NCBI GenBank assembly: GCA_022844045.1
Contig: JALHMM010000028.1
Location: 1-62,375 of the forward strand
DNA from: Reyranellaceae bacterium
GTDB lineage: Bacteria > Pseudomonadota > Alphaproteobacteria > Reyranellales > Reyranellaceae
Length of the DNA stretch: 62,375 nt
Direction: 5' to 3'
Shown here piece after piece: positions 9,385 to 17,807 of this stretch. The translations under genes were made by a program, and so were the position numbers. The notes beneath the pieces were generated by a model that was not told the origin of the DNA, searched no databases, and worked only from the letters and a program-made list of their open reading frames with translations. Numbering within the stretch: position 1 is the first letter of the stretch; each line of letters begins with the position of its first letter.

Positions 9385-10038
9385 ATGGCCGGACTCAACA
9401 TCAGCCCCGCCGGATTGGCCGATCTGGCGCTCAACAAGGAGAACCAGGCCAAGGCGGCCGGCGCCGATGGACTCGACCTGATCCTGTCGCGCGACTCGGG
9501 CATGGACGCTCGCGACATCATGAGCCTGCGCCGCTTCACCGCGAGCGAGAAGCTGCTGATCGTCTTCCGCTGCCCCAAGGCTTCGGCGCGCGCCTTCCAC
9601 GGCACCCTGCCGGCCAAGACCTTCGCCACCAAGGCCAAGACCAACGAGAGCGGCACGGTGCACGGCAGGTCCGGGCTGATGGTGTCGGACTACGACATGA
9701 TGAGCGTCTGGCGCTTCACCGGCGGCGGCTACGCCAAGATCTACATCTCGGCGCTGGAGCCCGGCGCCGCGCGCGGCCGATGGTCGCCCGAGGCGCGTGA
9801 CCTGGTGCGGGCGATGAACACCTTCCTGGTCTCGAAGCTCCAGCACGGCTGCCAGGACGACTTCCTATCGGCCGAGAAGAATCCCGGCGTGAAGATGGCC
9901 GATCATTTCCTCGCCATCCGCACCGGCGACGGCATTTACCTGCGCGACCCGAACTACTGCGAGAACTTCTACCGCGCCCATGCGCTGTACTGGCCGTACC
10001 TGTCGAACGGCAAGCATTGCGGCCGCGGCCTGGGCTGA
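9385..10038 (+). CDS. Hypothetical protein, 217 residues
   Basis: I do not recognise a family with confidence. The protein is soluble-looking, without signal peptide or membrane segments. It has a Gly-rich acidic-basic central part (TKAKTNESGTVHGRSGLM then VSDYDMMSVW) and a C-terminal part rich in Tyr and Cys (YCENFYRAHALYWPYL). The SDYDMM stretch after a Gly-rich loop faintly recalls the DYDL motif of ExoY/edema-factor type nucleotidyl cyclases, but the rest does not obviously follow. The ATG at 9385 has a GAGG/GGGGG run 3-13 bases upstream; a TTG at 9376 is less likely. It stands alone between two divergent neighbours. Confidence 0.7.
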   Translation: MAGLNISPAGLADLALNKENQAKAAGADGLDLILSRDSGMDARDIMSLRRFTASEKLLIVFRCPKASARAFHGTLPAKTFATKAKTNESGTVHGRSGLMVSDYDMMSVWRFTGGGYAKIYISALEPGAARGRWSPEARDLVRAMNTFLVSKLQHGCQDDFLSAEKNPGVKMADHFLAIRTGDGIYLRDPNYCENFYRAHALYWPYLSNGKHCGRGLG

Positions 10039-10369
10039 ACGCGGTCGCCCCTGTCCCATCATCGACAGCGGATGCGCCACAACCGTCGCGTCAGTCGACG
10101 GTGGTGATCGCAACACCAAAAAAATCGGCCCGCGGATTAGCGCGGGCCGAAAGTCAAACAGGGAGGCTTCACGTCTGGGAGCCTTCTCAGCTGGTCCGCG
10201 ACCAATTCACAAGCGAACGGTGGCGGACAATCGTGAACGTCGTATCCATTTGAAATAAATAGATAAAAGTGGCAAGATTGATTGTGCCTCTGGTCTTGAG
10301 CGTTTGCTCGTGTTCGTGACCAGCCGTCTAGTTTTGGCCCACAGATGGCCCACGGAACGATTCTTCGAT
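10039..10369. other. Intergenic junction before the integrase
   Basis: No gene is supported in these 331 bases. They hold the hairpin at 10125-10150, then AT-richer sequence, and a direct TGGCCCACAGATGGCCCAC repeat just upstream of the integrase start (about 10335-10354). Base composition drops sharply here from the GC-rich chromosome to a mixed composition. I looked for a tRNA that could serve as an attachment site and saw none. The left end of the acquired region probably lies within this stretch, but I cannot fix it. Confidence 0.5.
10125..10150 (-). terminator. Probable intrinsic terminator reading leftwards
   Basis: A 10-base-pair GC-rich stem (TCGGCCCGCG with its exact complement) closes a 6-base loop. 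On the minus strand the stem is followed by seven T residues (plus-strand A run at 10118-10124); on the plus strand there is no T run. The orientation fits a transcript coming from the right, yet the gene to the right (the integrase) points away, so it may be left over from a gene displaced by the insertion or may act weakly in both directions. Confidence 0.55.
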
Positions 10370-11602
10370 ATGCCGACTAACACCCGCGTACTTACCGATA
10401 GTTTTATTTCTACATTGCGTCCTGCTAAGGGACAGCGTGGGTGGCGGGAAATCGTGGATGGTGCTTGTAGAGGGCTGCGATTGAGGATCAGCCCAGCGGG
10501 AGAAAAGGTTTGGGCTATCCGAAACAAAGTTGGGACCAAGCGCTTTAGACACACGCTGGGTGCCTATCCGGAAGTCCCGCTATCGGAAGCCCGAAAGCGA
10601 GCAACAGGGTATCTTGCTGCCGCAAGAGACGGGTTAAGCCCCGCAGCGGTCGATGCGCGTGAAATCGGAAGCACCCTGACCGTAGCCCAGGCGCACCGAA
10701 GGTATATCGCGGCATTGGTAGAAGGCCACGTGATTAGCAGTAGAACCCGCGCGCTCAAGGAAGGAATGTTTCGCGCGCACATCGATCCGCAGATCGGAAG
10801 CGCTCACATCCGGCGGGTACGCCGCCTCGACATAGTTGGAGTGGTCAACGGCGTAAGCGACCGCAAAGGAAATCCGCTGCCCGTCCAGAAAAACAGGGTC
10901 TTTTCAGAAGTGATGGCCCTCCTGCGTTGGTGCGAGCAATGGCAGTACGTAGATGGCGTCCCTGCAATCAGAAAGCGGGATCTGCGCGTTTTGGGCGCCG
11001 CTAAGGAGCAACCAAGACGGCGTACGCTTTCAGACGATGAAATTCGAGGCGTTTGGACTGCGGCAGAGAATCTGGGTGAACTCACACGCGACTTCCTGCA
11101 CCTACTGCTTCTTACCGGTCAGCGCCGCGATGAGGTTCGCCTCATGACCTGGGGAGAGGTCGACCTGCAAGGAGCTGTCTGGACGATCCCAGCCACTAGA
11201 TACAAGACTCGTATCGATCACGTTGTTCCCTTGCCGGGACAGGCCGTAGAAATCCTTGCACGCCGATCAAAAGAGCGCCTCTCAAGCTTCGTATTGGCTG
11301 GCCGCCAATCGGACCAGGCATTCAACGGTGCGGCATCGGCTATGCGCCGGCTCCGAGCCCTTCTGCCTTTGAACGTTGTTTTTACTCTTCATGACTTCAG
11401 ACGCACGGTGCGCACTGGCTTGTCCAGGCTCGGTGTAGACGAAGAAACTGCTGAGTTGGTAATCGGCCATACGCCGCAAGGAATTCGGCGCGTCTATGAT
11501 CTTTACGATCGGATGCCTCAACGCCGAATCGCACTTCAACTTTGGTCGGATCACCTTCTCCGTCTGGTGCAAGAGCGCGAGACGCTGAGCCAGGCTGCTT
11601 AG
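10370..11602 (+). CDS. Tyrosine-type site-specific integrase
   Basis: Phage/island integrase with an N-terminal arm-binding DUF4102-like region (GLRLRISPAGEKVWAIRNK), a core-binding domain around residues 100-190, and a catalytic domain. The catalytic residues are visible: Arg in TGQRRDEVRLMTWGEV, His-x-x-Arg in LHDFRRTVRTGL, His in VIGHTPQG, and the nucleophile Tyr in VYDLYDR. At 410 residues it is full length. The ATG at 10370 starts MPTNTRVLTDSF; the frame stays open upstream but without family sequence. Its less GC-rich codon use differs from the genes to its left. It marks the likely left edge of an integrated region. Confidence 0.9.
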   Translation: MPTNTRVLTDSFISTLRPAKGQRGWREIVDGACRGLRLRISPAGEKVWAIRNKVGTKRFRHTLGAYPEVPLSEARKRATGYLAAARDGLSPAAVDAREIGSTLTVAQAHRRYIAALVEGHVISSRTRALKEGMFRAHIDPQIGSAHIRRVRRLDIVGVVNGVSDRKGNPLPVQKNRVFSEVMALLRWCEQWQYVDGVPAIRKRDLRVLGAAKEQPRRRTLSDDEIRGVWTAAENLGELTRDFLHLLLLTGQRRDEVRLMTWGEVDLQGAVWTIPATRYKTRIDHVVPLPGQAVEILARRSKERLSSFVLAGRQSDQAFNGAASAMRRLRALLPLNVVFTLHDFRRTVRTGLSRLGVDEETAELVIGHTPQGIRRVYDLYDRMPQRRIALQLWSDHLLRLVQERETLSQAA

Positions 11603-11879
11603 CTGACGCGCGCATCAGCTGCGGCTGCCGCTTTGACACTTGGGTGCCCGCGGCCTTGTCTCCGCGTGCAAGGCAAAGGGGGCATTGCGCACGGCAGTAA
11701 CCGTTGTTGAAAACTAAAACTGTGAATGACGATCTGTAACTCATTCGAAGCGGAGAGTTTGATCCGCGGATCAACACTCTTGCGCATCTAGACGAGCTAA
11801 GGACCGCCTGAGTCATGGGCGCCGTGCCGTGACTCCTCTCACACGAATCGTGCTGCGAGCGGAGCGGATGGAGATTCTG

Positions 11880-12614
11880 ATGCCCTTGAATGCCATGAAC
11901 CCCTGCTTTGAAACAGGGCTCGCCGACAATGCGGACGAGCTTTGGTCGTTTTGCCGGTGGCTTTGCTGTATGCCGGCTTTCGAACTCTATACCCGCCTGG
12001 CTCAAGACCTTGACGGGGGAGCGCACTCGAGAACGGTATTGGAGCGCTTTCGCAGCGACCGTATCGCTATGGAGGAACGTCTTCGTCGTTACGGCGCGGC
12101 CGAACGTGGTGCAGATCGACGGAACCAGACTTCACGCGCCTATGCCGCTGCTTGCACGTTGGCCGATAGGCACCTCATACCGTTTGCGGCAAGTGGGCTT
12201 GCTGATGCGTTTGAGAAACTCTATTGCGCGAGCGGAGAGGCTCTGATGACCTCAACAAGGGACTATGAGTTGAGGGCTATGCTTCAAGACTATGCCCAGT
12301 GCCACCAACACGAGTTTGTTCACCTTCCTGATCGGCTTTCCAAGGTCGATGATTCGCAGCTTAGGCGGTGGCCCGGAATAATTCGCGGGTTAGATCGGGA
12401 AGACAGAACCGAGTGTTGGTTGTTGCCGATGCTCGTCGCGCGCTTAGCCCCGCGGTCGAGATTTTCCAAAGCCGATTGGAGCGCACTGGCCCGTCAAGGA
12501 GTTATCGCTCAGGAAATCGATCATGAGCGCATTCGATTTGATGTGCGGCGGGTTGTACGCGCCGGGGTCACTGATCGTGTCTACGTCGTAAGACTTCATC
12601 TTTTCGATGCATAG
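11880..12614 (+). CDS. Orphan hypothetical protein beside the integrase
   Basis: About 244 residues with no family that I recognise. It is rich in Arg, Leu, Ala and Cys, with helical stretches (AEERADRR-type segments) and no signal peptide or membrane span. The ATG at 11880 is preceded by GGAG 7-10 bases upstream; an ATG at 11868 in the same frame is possible. Codon use is AT-richer than the surrounding chromosome. It lies between the integrase and a broken transposase, which suggests it is cargo or regulatory material of the acquired segment. Some doubt remains that it is translated. Confidence 0.5.
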   Translation: MPLNAMNPCFETGLADNADELWSFCRWLCCMPAFELYTRLAQDLDGGAHSRTVLERFRSDRIAMEERLRRYGAAERGADRRNQTSRAYAAACTLADRHLIPFAASGLADAFEKLYCASGEALMTSTRDYELRAMLQDYAQCHQHEFVHLPDRLSKVDDSQLRRWPGIIRGLDREDRTECWLLPMLVARLAPRSRFSKADWSALARQGVIAQEIDHERIRFDVRRVVRAGVTDRVYVVRLHLFDA

Positions 12615-12736
12615 CCGAGCCGGCTGATGCTCGTTCTTCTGCCATCGAACCAGGCATTCTGCCGACTTAGTACAGAAAGAACGAAGTGCACTCAGTCTGG
12701 ATGAGCAATCTGGCTTGCTGAGAGCTCTAACGAACG

Positions 12737-13755
12737 CTAAGTTACCAAAGTGAGTCCCCCGCAGGTGCCCTGATTAGGAAATTGGTGCTGTGCAACACAT
12801 CGCCTGGGCTTGGTTGTCTCCCAGCGGACGGGATTGACGATACCCAGCCGCGGACTCATCAATTCGCTCGATGGCAGATACTCGGCTAAACACCGCGTGC
12901 GGTGGCGGGTCTCGCGCAGTCGGCCGCCGGTTTGGTGCCAACCGGCGCCATCGCAAATCAGGCCGGCGTGGGCGCCGGGCGCGACTTGGGCGGCGATGGC
13001 TTCCAGGTGATGGCCCATGGCCTCGGCGTTGACCTCGGGCATGACAAGCGCCGCGCCGATCGCGCGGTCTGGGCAGATCGCGCCGAAGAGATAGGCCGAG
13101 TCGTGCCTGTTGTCGCGCACCATCAGCGGGCGCGAGCCGACCGGCGCCCAGATATAGGCATGGGTTCCCTTCTGGCCGACCCGGGCCTCGTCCTGGAACC
13201 AGATCTCGACCGGCCCGCCCAGCGCGTCGGCGGGCAAGGCATCCTTCAGCAGGCAGGCGAAGTTCTCCAAAAGCCGCTTCCGCCTCGGCGCTCTTCTTGA
13301 GATGGCTCGGACGAGGTTGCAGCTGGGTCAACCCGAGCTCGTGCAGCCACCTGCCGATCGTGCCCGTGCACCTCCACGCTGAAGCGTCTCGCCACCTCGG
13401 CCCGCAGGTCCACGCAGCGCCAGCGCGCCACCTTGTGATCGGACGGGTCCGGGCTCACCACAACCAGCGCTTTCAACTCCGCCTTTTGCGCCGCGCTCAG
13501 CGCTGGCGAACGGCCCGGGCTGCGACGCGACTTCAGCCCTTCGATCCCCAACGCGTTGTAGCGATGTATCCAGTACTGCAGCGTTTGACGGTCCATCCCG
13601 CTGTGCGCCGCCGCCTCGCCGCGACAGCGGCCCTCCAGAACCAGCGCTAGCGCCAGAAGACGCCGAACCTGGGCGCCGTCCACGCTCTTGCTCGCGAAAC
13701 ACCGAAGCTCCACAGCCGTATGCTCCGATCGCCTCACCTCGACCGCCACGCCCAT
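12737..13755 (-). pseudogene. Degenerate IS630-family transposase
   Basis: Transposase remnant spread over three frames. The first part (13755 downwards) has the helix-turn-helix GMDRQTLQYWIHRYNALGIEG and RSPGRSPALS. A second frame continues with LHELGLTQLQPRPSHLKKSA. A third carries the DDE core, with the first Asp in IWFQDEARVGQKG, then AYLFGAICPDRAIGAALVMP and the second Asp in LICDGAGWHQTGG. At least two frameshifts separate these parts. After GWHQTGGRLR, about position 12910, the usual C-terminus with NPVEN and the catalytic Glu is replaced by unrelated sequence. I could not find matching terminal repeats. It is inactive. Confidence 0.8.
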
Positions 13756-13888
13756 CTCGGTCCTCCGCCCGCCGCATCATACCGACCGGCATCGAACCAG
13801 ATTGCTGGCGCTCGCGGAATCCCCCAACGAGAGTCAATCTCAGCGTGGGTTGGTATGGGCGCACTCGCCGACGCGCTGCGGTAGCAGG

Positions 13889-14623
13889 TCAGTCTGACCA
13901 TAGGCGCGTGAGAAGTCGCAGACCTGCGACAACCAGCACGCAAGCGAGCACGTACCGCGTGGCCTTCTCCGCCATGAAGCGCTGGCCGATGATCGTTCCG
14001 GCTATGGCGCCGGCCAAGGCCGCAGCGGCGTACACGCCTGTATCGGCTGAAGGGCGTTGCCTAGCCGCGAGCGCGCCTGCAAGCCCCGTGATCGAATTGC
14101 AGAGGATAAAGGGCGCCGACACGCCGGCGGCCTGCCTCGCGGTTGCCCAGCCGAGCCCTATCAGGGCGGGTGCCAGAAACACACCGCCGCCAACGCCCGT
14201 CACGCCGGATGCGAAACCCGCAATGGCACCGATCAAAGCGGCAGGCATCGTATCTGGCGGCACCACCGCCGCGCTGCGCAGCCGCACCACCATCATCACG
14301 GCCGCGAACAACAGGATACAGCCGGTGATCGAGCAATAAATGCCGCTGTCGAGTGCCAGTGGGCCGCCGAGGAATGACGCAGGAAGCGCCGGGATGGCTG
14401 CGCAAGAAAGCGAGCGCCAATCGATCGCTCGGTCGGCATGCAAGCGCCATGTCGCGTAGCTCGCGGCCACCACACTCAGGAACAGCGCCGTAGGCCGCAA
14501 GTCCGTTGCCGGCATCCCGACAAGCGCCATGACGGCCAGAAAGCCTGTGCCGCCAGCCTGCCCTACGGTTGCGTAGACCAGAGAGACGATGGCCAGCAGG
14601 ACAAGGGTAGCCACGACGTTCAT
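13889..14623 (-). CDS. Sulfite exporter TauE/SafE family membrane protein
   Basis: Predicted inner-membrane permease of the TauE/SafE (DUF81) family, linked to export of sulfite, sulfoacetate or related sulfur anions. The 244-residue protein has about eight hydrophobic segments and the two internal half-repeats of the family, with GQAGGTGFLAVMALVGMP in the first and SGVTGVGGGVFLAPALIGLG in the second. The ATG at 14623 lies 13 bases after the stop of the ArsR-rhodanese gene, so both form one transcript. This context suggests that it removes a reactive or oxidised sulfur species when the regulator senses it. Confidence 0.88.
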   Translation of the reverse strand: MNVVATLVLLAIVSLVYATVGQAGGTGFLAVMALVGMPATDLRPTALFLSVVAASYATWRLHADRAIDWRSLSCAAIPALPASFLGGPLALDSGIYCSITGCILLFAAVMMVVRLRSAAVVPPDTMPAALIGAIAGFASGVTGVGGGVFLAPALIGLGWATARQAAGVSAPFILCNSITGLAGALAARQRPSADTGVYAAAALAGAIAGTIIGQRFMAEKATRYVLACVLVVAGLRLLTRLWSD

Positions 14624-14636
14624 TGCGGGTTCGACC

Positions 14637-15317
14637 CTACTGCGCCGCTTTCCGCGCCTCCACCACGATGCCGACTGGTAGGCCCGCCGCCTTCCATTCG
14701 GGGAAGCCATCCTCGAGCCGCCTGACGTCGTAGCCCTTAGCGCGCAAGGCGGCGACAGCCTCGAACGACAGGACGCAATAGGCTCCGCGGCAGTACGCGA
14801 CGATCTGCGTGTCCTTCGGCAGTTCGGCGAGACGCCGCTCCAGATCGGCAAAGGGAATGTTGAGCGCGCACGGCAGGTGGCCGAGGCTGAACTCATCCTC
14901 CGGGCGCACGTCGAGCAGCTGCACGCTGCCGTCCTCCAGGCGCTTCAGCAACGCTTCGCGCGACACCGGCTCCAGCGCGTCGAGCTTGTCGAAATAGGCC
15001 GAGACGATGCCCTGGACCTCGGCGCGGCTGTGTTCGGCATAGCGCCGCAGCGCGCCCAGCAGCTCAACGACAGGTCCATCGCCGAGGCGATAGAGGATCC
15101 GCTTGCCGTCGCGGCGCGAGCGAACAAACCCCGCCCGGCGCAGCACCTGCAGGTGCTGCGAGGCGTTGGCCAGGGACAGGCCGGTCAGCTGCGCCAGCCG
15201 CTCGACCGGGCGCTCGCCCTGCGCCGCATGCTCCAGCAATTCCAGCCGGTTTCCCTGACCCAGGACGCGGGCCAGCTCGGCGAATTGTTCAAAGATTTCA
15301 GATTTGGGGCTTGTCAT
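14637..15317 (-). CDS. ArsR-family repressor fused to a rhodanese domain
   Basis: Transcription regulator of 226 residues. Residues 1-100 form an ArsR winged helix (LANASQHLQVLRRAGFVRSR is the recognition region), and residues 125-220 form a rhodanese domain with the catalytic loop YCRGAYC. The helix-turn-helix part has no cysteine at all; the only three are Cys150, Cys176 and Cys181 in the rhodanese. Unlike BigR/SqrR, which sense with cysteines in the ArsR fold, sensing must therefore come from the rhodanese, probably through persulfide at Cys176. Its start codon lies in the left arm of a large palindrome, which suggests autorepression. It is followed by a TauE exporter and divergent from an MFS operon. 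Confidence 0.9.
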   Translation of the reverse strand: MTSPKSEIFEQFAELARVLGQGNRLELLEHAAQGERPVERLAQLTGLSLANASQHLQVLRRAGFVRSRRDGKRILYRLGDGPVVELLGALRRYAEHSRAEVQGIVSAYFDKLDALEPVSREALLKRLEDGSVQLLDVRPEDEFSLGHLPCALNIPFADLERRLAELPKDTQIVAYCRGAYCVLSFEAVAALRAKGYDVRRLEDGFPEWKAAGLPVGIVVEARKAAQ

Positions 15318-15345
15318 TCAATTGCTAACTTGACTGATTGAATGA
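15314..15345. promoter_or_regulatory. Palindromic operator for the ArsR-rhodanese regulator
   Basis: A perfect 9-base inverted repeat, TCATTCAAT at 15314-15322 and ATTGAATGA at 15337-15345, is separated by 14 bases. It lies exactly in the divergent region, overlaps the start codon of the regulator on the minus strand, and includes a TTGACT that could serve as a -35 element for the plus-strand operon. AT-rich interrupted palindromes of this kind are typical targets of BigR/SqrR-like ArsR repressors. It would let one dimer pair control both directions. Confidence 0.75.
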
Positions 15346-15389
15346 TTCGAGTCAAGTCACGCTCTCTATCCAGTTTCCGGGTGAAGTCC

Positions 15390-16598
15390 GTGATCGGCCT
15401 CCATCGCTTCGGCTCGATGCGTCGGCAGGTGCTGCTGCTGGCCATCGCGCAAGCCCTGTTCCAGACGACATCGGTCATGGTCATGACGGTCGGTGGCCTC
15501 GCTGGCGGCCTGATCGCACCATCCCCGCAACTCGCGACCGCACCGATCGCCGCCATGTTCCTCGGGACCGCCGTGGCCACGTTTCCCGCATCGCTGTGGA
15601 TGGCGCGTGTCGGGCGCCGCCAGGGTTTCATTGTCGGTGCCTTGCTGGGAATGATCGGCGGCGTGGCGGCTGCGGCGGGCCTGTGGCTCGGTTCGCTCCT
15701 GCTGCTGGCGTTCGGTACTTTCCTCGTCGGCACGTACCAGGCGTTCGCGCAGTTCTATCGCTTCGCCGCCAGCGAGGTCGCCGATGACGCGTTCCGGCCA
15801 CGCGCCATCTCGCTCGTCCTGGCCGGCGGCATCGTGGCGGCGCTGGCTGGTCCGTTGCTCGCCCGCCTCGGTGGTCCGCCGATCTCGCCTGAATATGTCG
15901 GCTCGTTCCTGCTTCTGGCGGTCGTCTCGCTGATCGCCGCCGGCCTGCTGATCGGCCTGCGCATACCGGCGCCAAGGGCCGAGGCGACTACCGTGCAAGG
16001 CAGGCGCTGGCGCGCCATCGTCTTGCAACCAGCCTATCTTGTGGCGCTGTTCGGCGCGGCGACGGGATACGGCGTCATGATCCTCGCCATGACGGCGACG
16101 CCGATCGCGATGCTGCACCATCATCACGAGCTCGCGGCCGCCACGACGGTCATCCAGCTTCATGTGTTGGGCATGTTCCTCCCGTCCTTCTTCACGGGCT
16201 CGCTGATCATCCGTTTTGGCGTGCTACGCATCATGTTCGTCGGCGTCGCGCTGCTGGCCGCCCACGTCTTCATGACGCTGACAGGGACCGGGTTCAATTC
16301 CTTCGCCGGTGCCCTCGTGATGCTCGGCGTCGGCTGGAATTTTCTCTACATCGGGGGCACGACGCTTCTCACGACGGCCTATGACGCCGCCGAGAAAGGC
16401 CGGGCGCAGGCCACCAACGACATGAGCATATTCGTCGTCGGGCTTGCCTCCTCTCTGAGCGCCGGGGCGCTTCTCGAAGCGGTCGGATGGCAAACACTGA
16501 ATCTAATGCTGTTGCCATGGCTCGCGATGGCGGCCCTCACGCTGCTGTGGCTCGGCTACCGGCGGCGCCGGGCCGTCGCCGTGGCGCACGCCGACTGA
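15390..16598 (+). CDS. MFS transporter
   Basis: Twelve-segment major facilitator superfamily permease. The first membrane helix starts at RRQVLLLAIAQALFQTT, and the loop between helices 2 and 3 has the family motif ARVGRRQGFIVGALLG. A short His-rich loop (MLHHHHELAA) occurs after the seventh helix. The start is uncertain: an ATG at 15342 lies inside the operator arm, a GTG at 15390 has GGGTGA 5 bases upstream, and an ATG at 15417 lies right at the first helix. I took the GTG. It heads a plus-strand operon under the ArsR-rhodanese palindrome. The substrate is unknown; a sulfur compound is possible from context. Confidence 0.85.
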   Translation: MIGLHRFGSMRRQVLLLAIAQALFQTTSVMVMTVGGLAGGLIAPSPQLATAPIAAMFLGTAVATFPASLWMARVGRRQGFIVGALLGMIGGVAAAAGLWLGSLLLLAFGTFLVGTYQAFAQFYRFAASEVADDAFRPRAISLVLAGGIVAALAGPLLARLGGPPISPEYVGSFLLLAVVSLIAAGLLIGLRIPAPRAEATTVQGRRWRAIVLQPAYLVALFGAATGYGVMILAMTATPIAMLHHHHELAAATTVIQLHVLGMFLPSFFTGSLIIRFGVLRIMFVGVALLAAHVFMTLTGTGFNSFAGALVMLGVGWNFLYIGGTTLLTTAYDAAEKGRAQATNDMSIFVVGLASSLSAGALLEAVGWQTLNLMLLPWLAMAALTLLWLGYRRRRAVAVAHAD

Positions 16599-16606
16599 AT
16601 CACGCC

Positions 16607-17452
16607 ATGTTGAACGAGCTAGGAATTCGTCTCGCCGTTTTCCTCGGCGTATTCGTCCTCGCCATCGCGTGGGAGGCGATGGCGCCGCGCCGGCGGCGGC
16701 AGCTCTCGCGGTGGAGGCGCTGGCCGAGCAATCTGGGCGTCGCGGCCCTGAACACGGCACTGGTGCGCCTACTGCTGCCGACCACGGCTGTCGGCTTCGC
16801 GCTGTTGTGCGAGCAACGCGGATGGGGGCTGTTGAACAGTCTCGAGTGGCCCGAGTGGTTGAATGTCATCGTGGCGATCCTGGCCCTCGACCTCGTGATC
16901 TACCTGCAGCATGTGCGGTTCCATGCCGTTCCAGTGCTTTGGCGTCTGCATCGGATGCATCACGCAGATCTCGATTTCGACGTCACGACCGGCGCCCGCT
17001 TCCATCCGATCGAGATCTTGGCGTCGATGATCCTCAAGCTCGCCGCCATCGCCGCGCTGGGCGCTCAAGCGGAGGCCGTGCTGGTTTTCGAGATCCTTCT
17101 CAACGCGACCGCCATGTTCAATCACGCCAACATTCGCCTGCCCGTGGGCTGCGACCGCGTGCTGAGATGGCTGGTCGTCACGCCCGACATGCATCGCGTC
17201 CACCACTCGATCGTGCCGCAAGAGACCAACAGCAATTTCGGCTTCAACATGCCGTGGTGGGACCGCCTCTTCGGCACCTATCGGGCACAGCCGGCGGCCG
17301 GGCACGAGGCGATGACCATCGGTGTCGAGCAGTTCCGCACGCCACGCGAGCAGCGGCTCGACCGCATGCTGACACAGCCCTTCCGCGACGATGCCGCGGC
17401 GGATCTCCCCGCCGATCACGTCGCCGATGGTCCAGGCGCGAAGGAGCCCTGA
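16607..17452 (+). CDS. Sterol desaturase family (fatty acid hydroxylase superfamily) protein
   Basis: Membrane-bound di-iron oxygenase of 281 residues. It has four hydrophobic segments and three histidine clusters expected for the iron centre: LWRLHRMHHADLDFD, FNHANIRLP and MHRVHHSIVPQETNSNFG. The ATG at 16607 follows the MFS stop by 8 bases. Proteins of this family modify lipids, sterols, carotenoids or hopanoids. Its occurrence inside sulfur-responsive operons is recurrent, but its substrate there is unknown to me. The C-terminal 30 residues are polar and acidic. Confidence 0.88.
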   Translation: MLNELGIRLAVFLGVFVLAIAWEAMAPRRRRQLSRWRRWPSNLGVAALNTALVRLLLPTTAVGFALLCEQRGWGLLNSLEWPEWLNVIVAILALDLVIYLQHVRFHAVPVLWRLHRMHHADLDFDVTTGARFHPIEILASMILKLAAIAALGAQAEAVLVFEILLNATAMFNHANIRLPVGCDRVLRWLVVTPDMHRVHHSIVPQETNSNFGFNMPWWDRLFGTYRAQPAAGHEAMTIGVEQFRTPREQRLDRMLTQPFRDDAAADLPADHVADGPGAKEP

Positions 17453-17453
17453 C

Positions 17454-17807
17454 GTGAAGACGCTCATCATTCTCAACGACCCGCCCTACGGAACGGAGCG
17501 CAGCTACAATGGACTGCGCCTGGCGCACGCCCTGCAGAAGAACGATGCGCAGGCGGAGGTCACGGTCTTCCTGATGGCCGACGCGGTGCTGTGCGCCAAG
17601 TCCGGCCAGAAGACGCCCGATGGCTTCTACAACATCGAGCGCATGATCAAGCGCGTCACGCTCGGCAAGGGTAGGGTTCTGCTTTGCGGCACCTGCATGG
17701 ACGCACGCGGTTTGGCGGATACCGAGATCGTTGTCGGCGCGAACCGCAGCACGATGGATGAGCTGGCTGCCGCGACCATCGCGACGGACAAAGCGCTCGT
17801 CTTCTGA
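17454..17807 (+). CDS. DsrE family sulfur-relay-like protein
   Basis: Small cytoplasmic protein (117 residues) of the DsrE/TusD-like fold, which carries persulfide sulfur on a cysteine. Visible features are the opening strand KTLIILNDPPYGTERSYNGL, VTVFLMADAVLCAKSGQ, and a candidate sulfur-carrying cysteine in VLLCGTCMDARG. The start is GTG at 17454 with AAGGAG at 17441-17446, 1 base after the preceding stop. Its location strengthens a reactive-sulfur role for the operon. Confidence 0.85.
   Translation: MKTLIILNDPPYGTERSYNGLRLAHALQKNDAQAEVTVFLMADAVLCAKSGQKTPDGFYNIERMIKRVTLGKGRVLLCGTCMDARGLADTEIVVGANRSTMDELAAATIATDKALVF

Noticed and set aside
10151..10369. tRNA gene as integrase attachment site
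   Set aside because: No cloverleaf with T-loop GTTCRA and CCA-proximal stem could be built from the sequence in this stretch.
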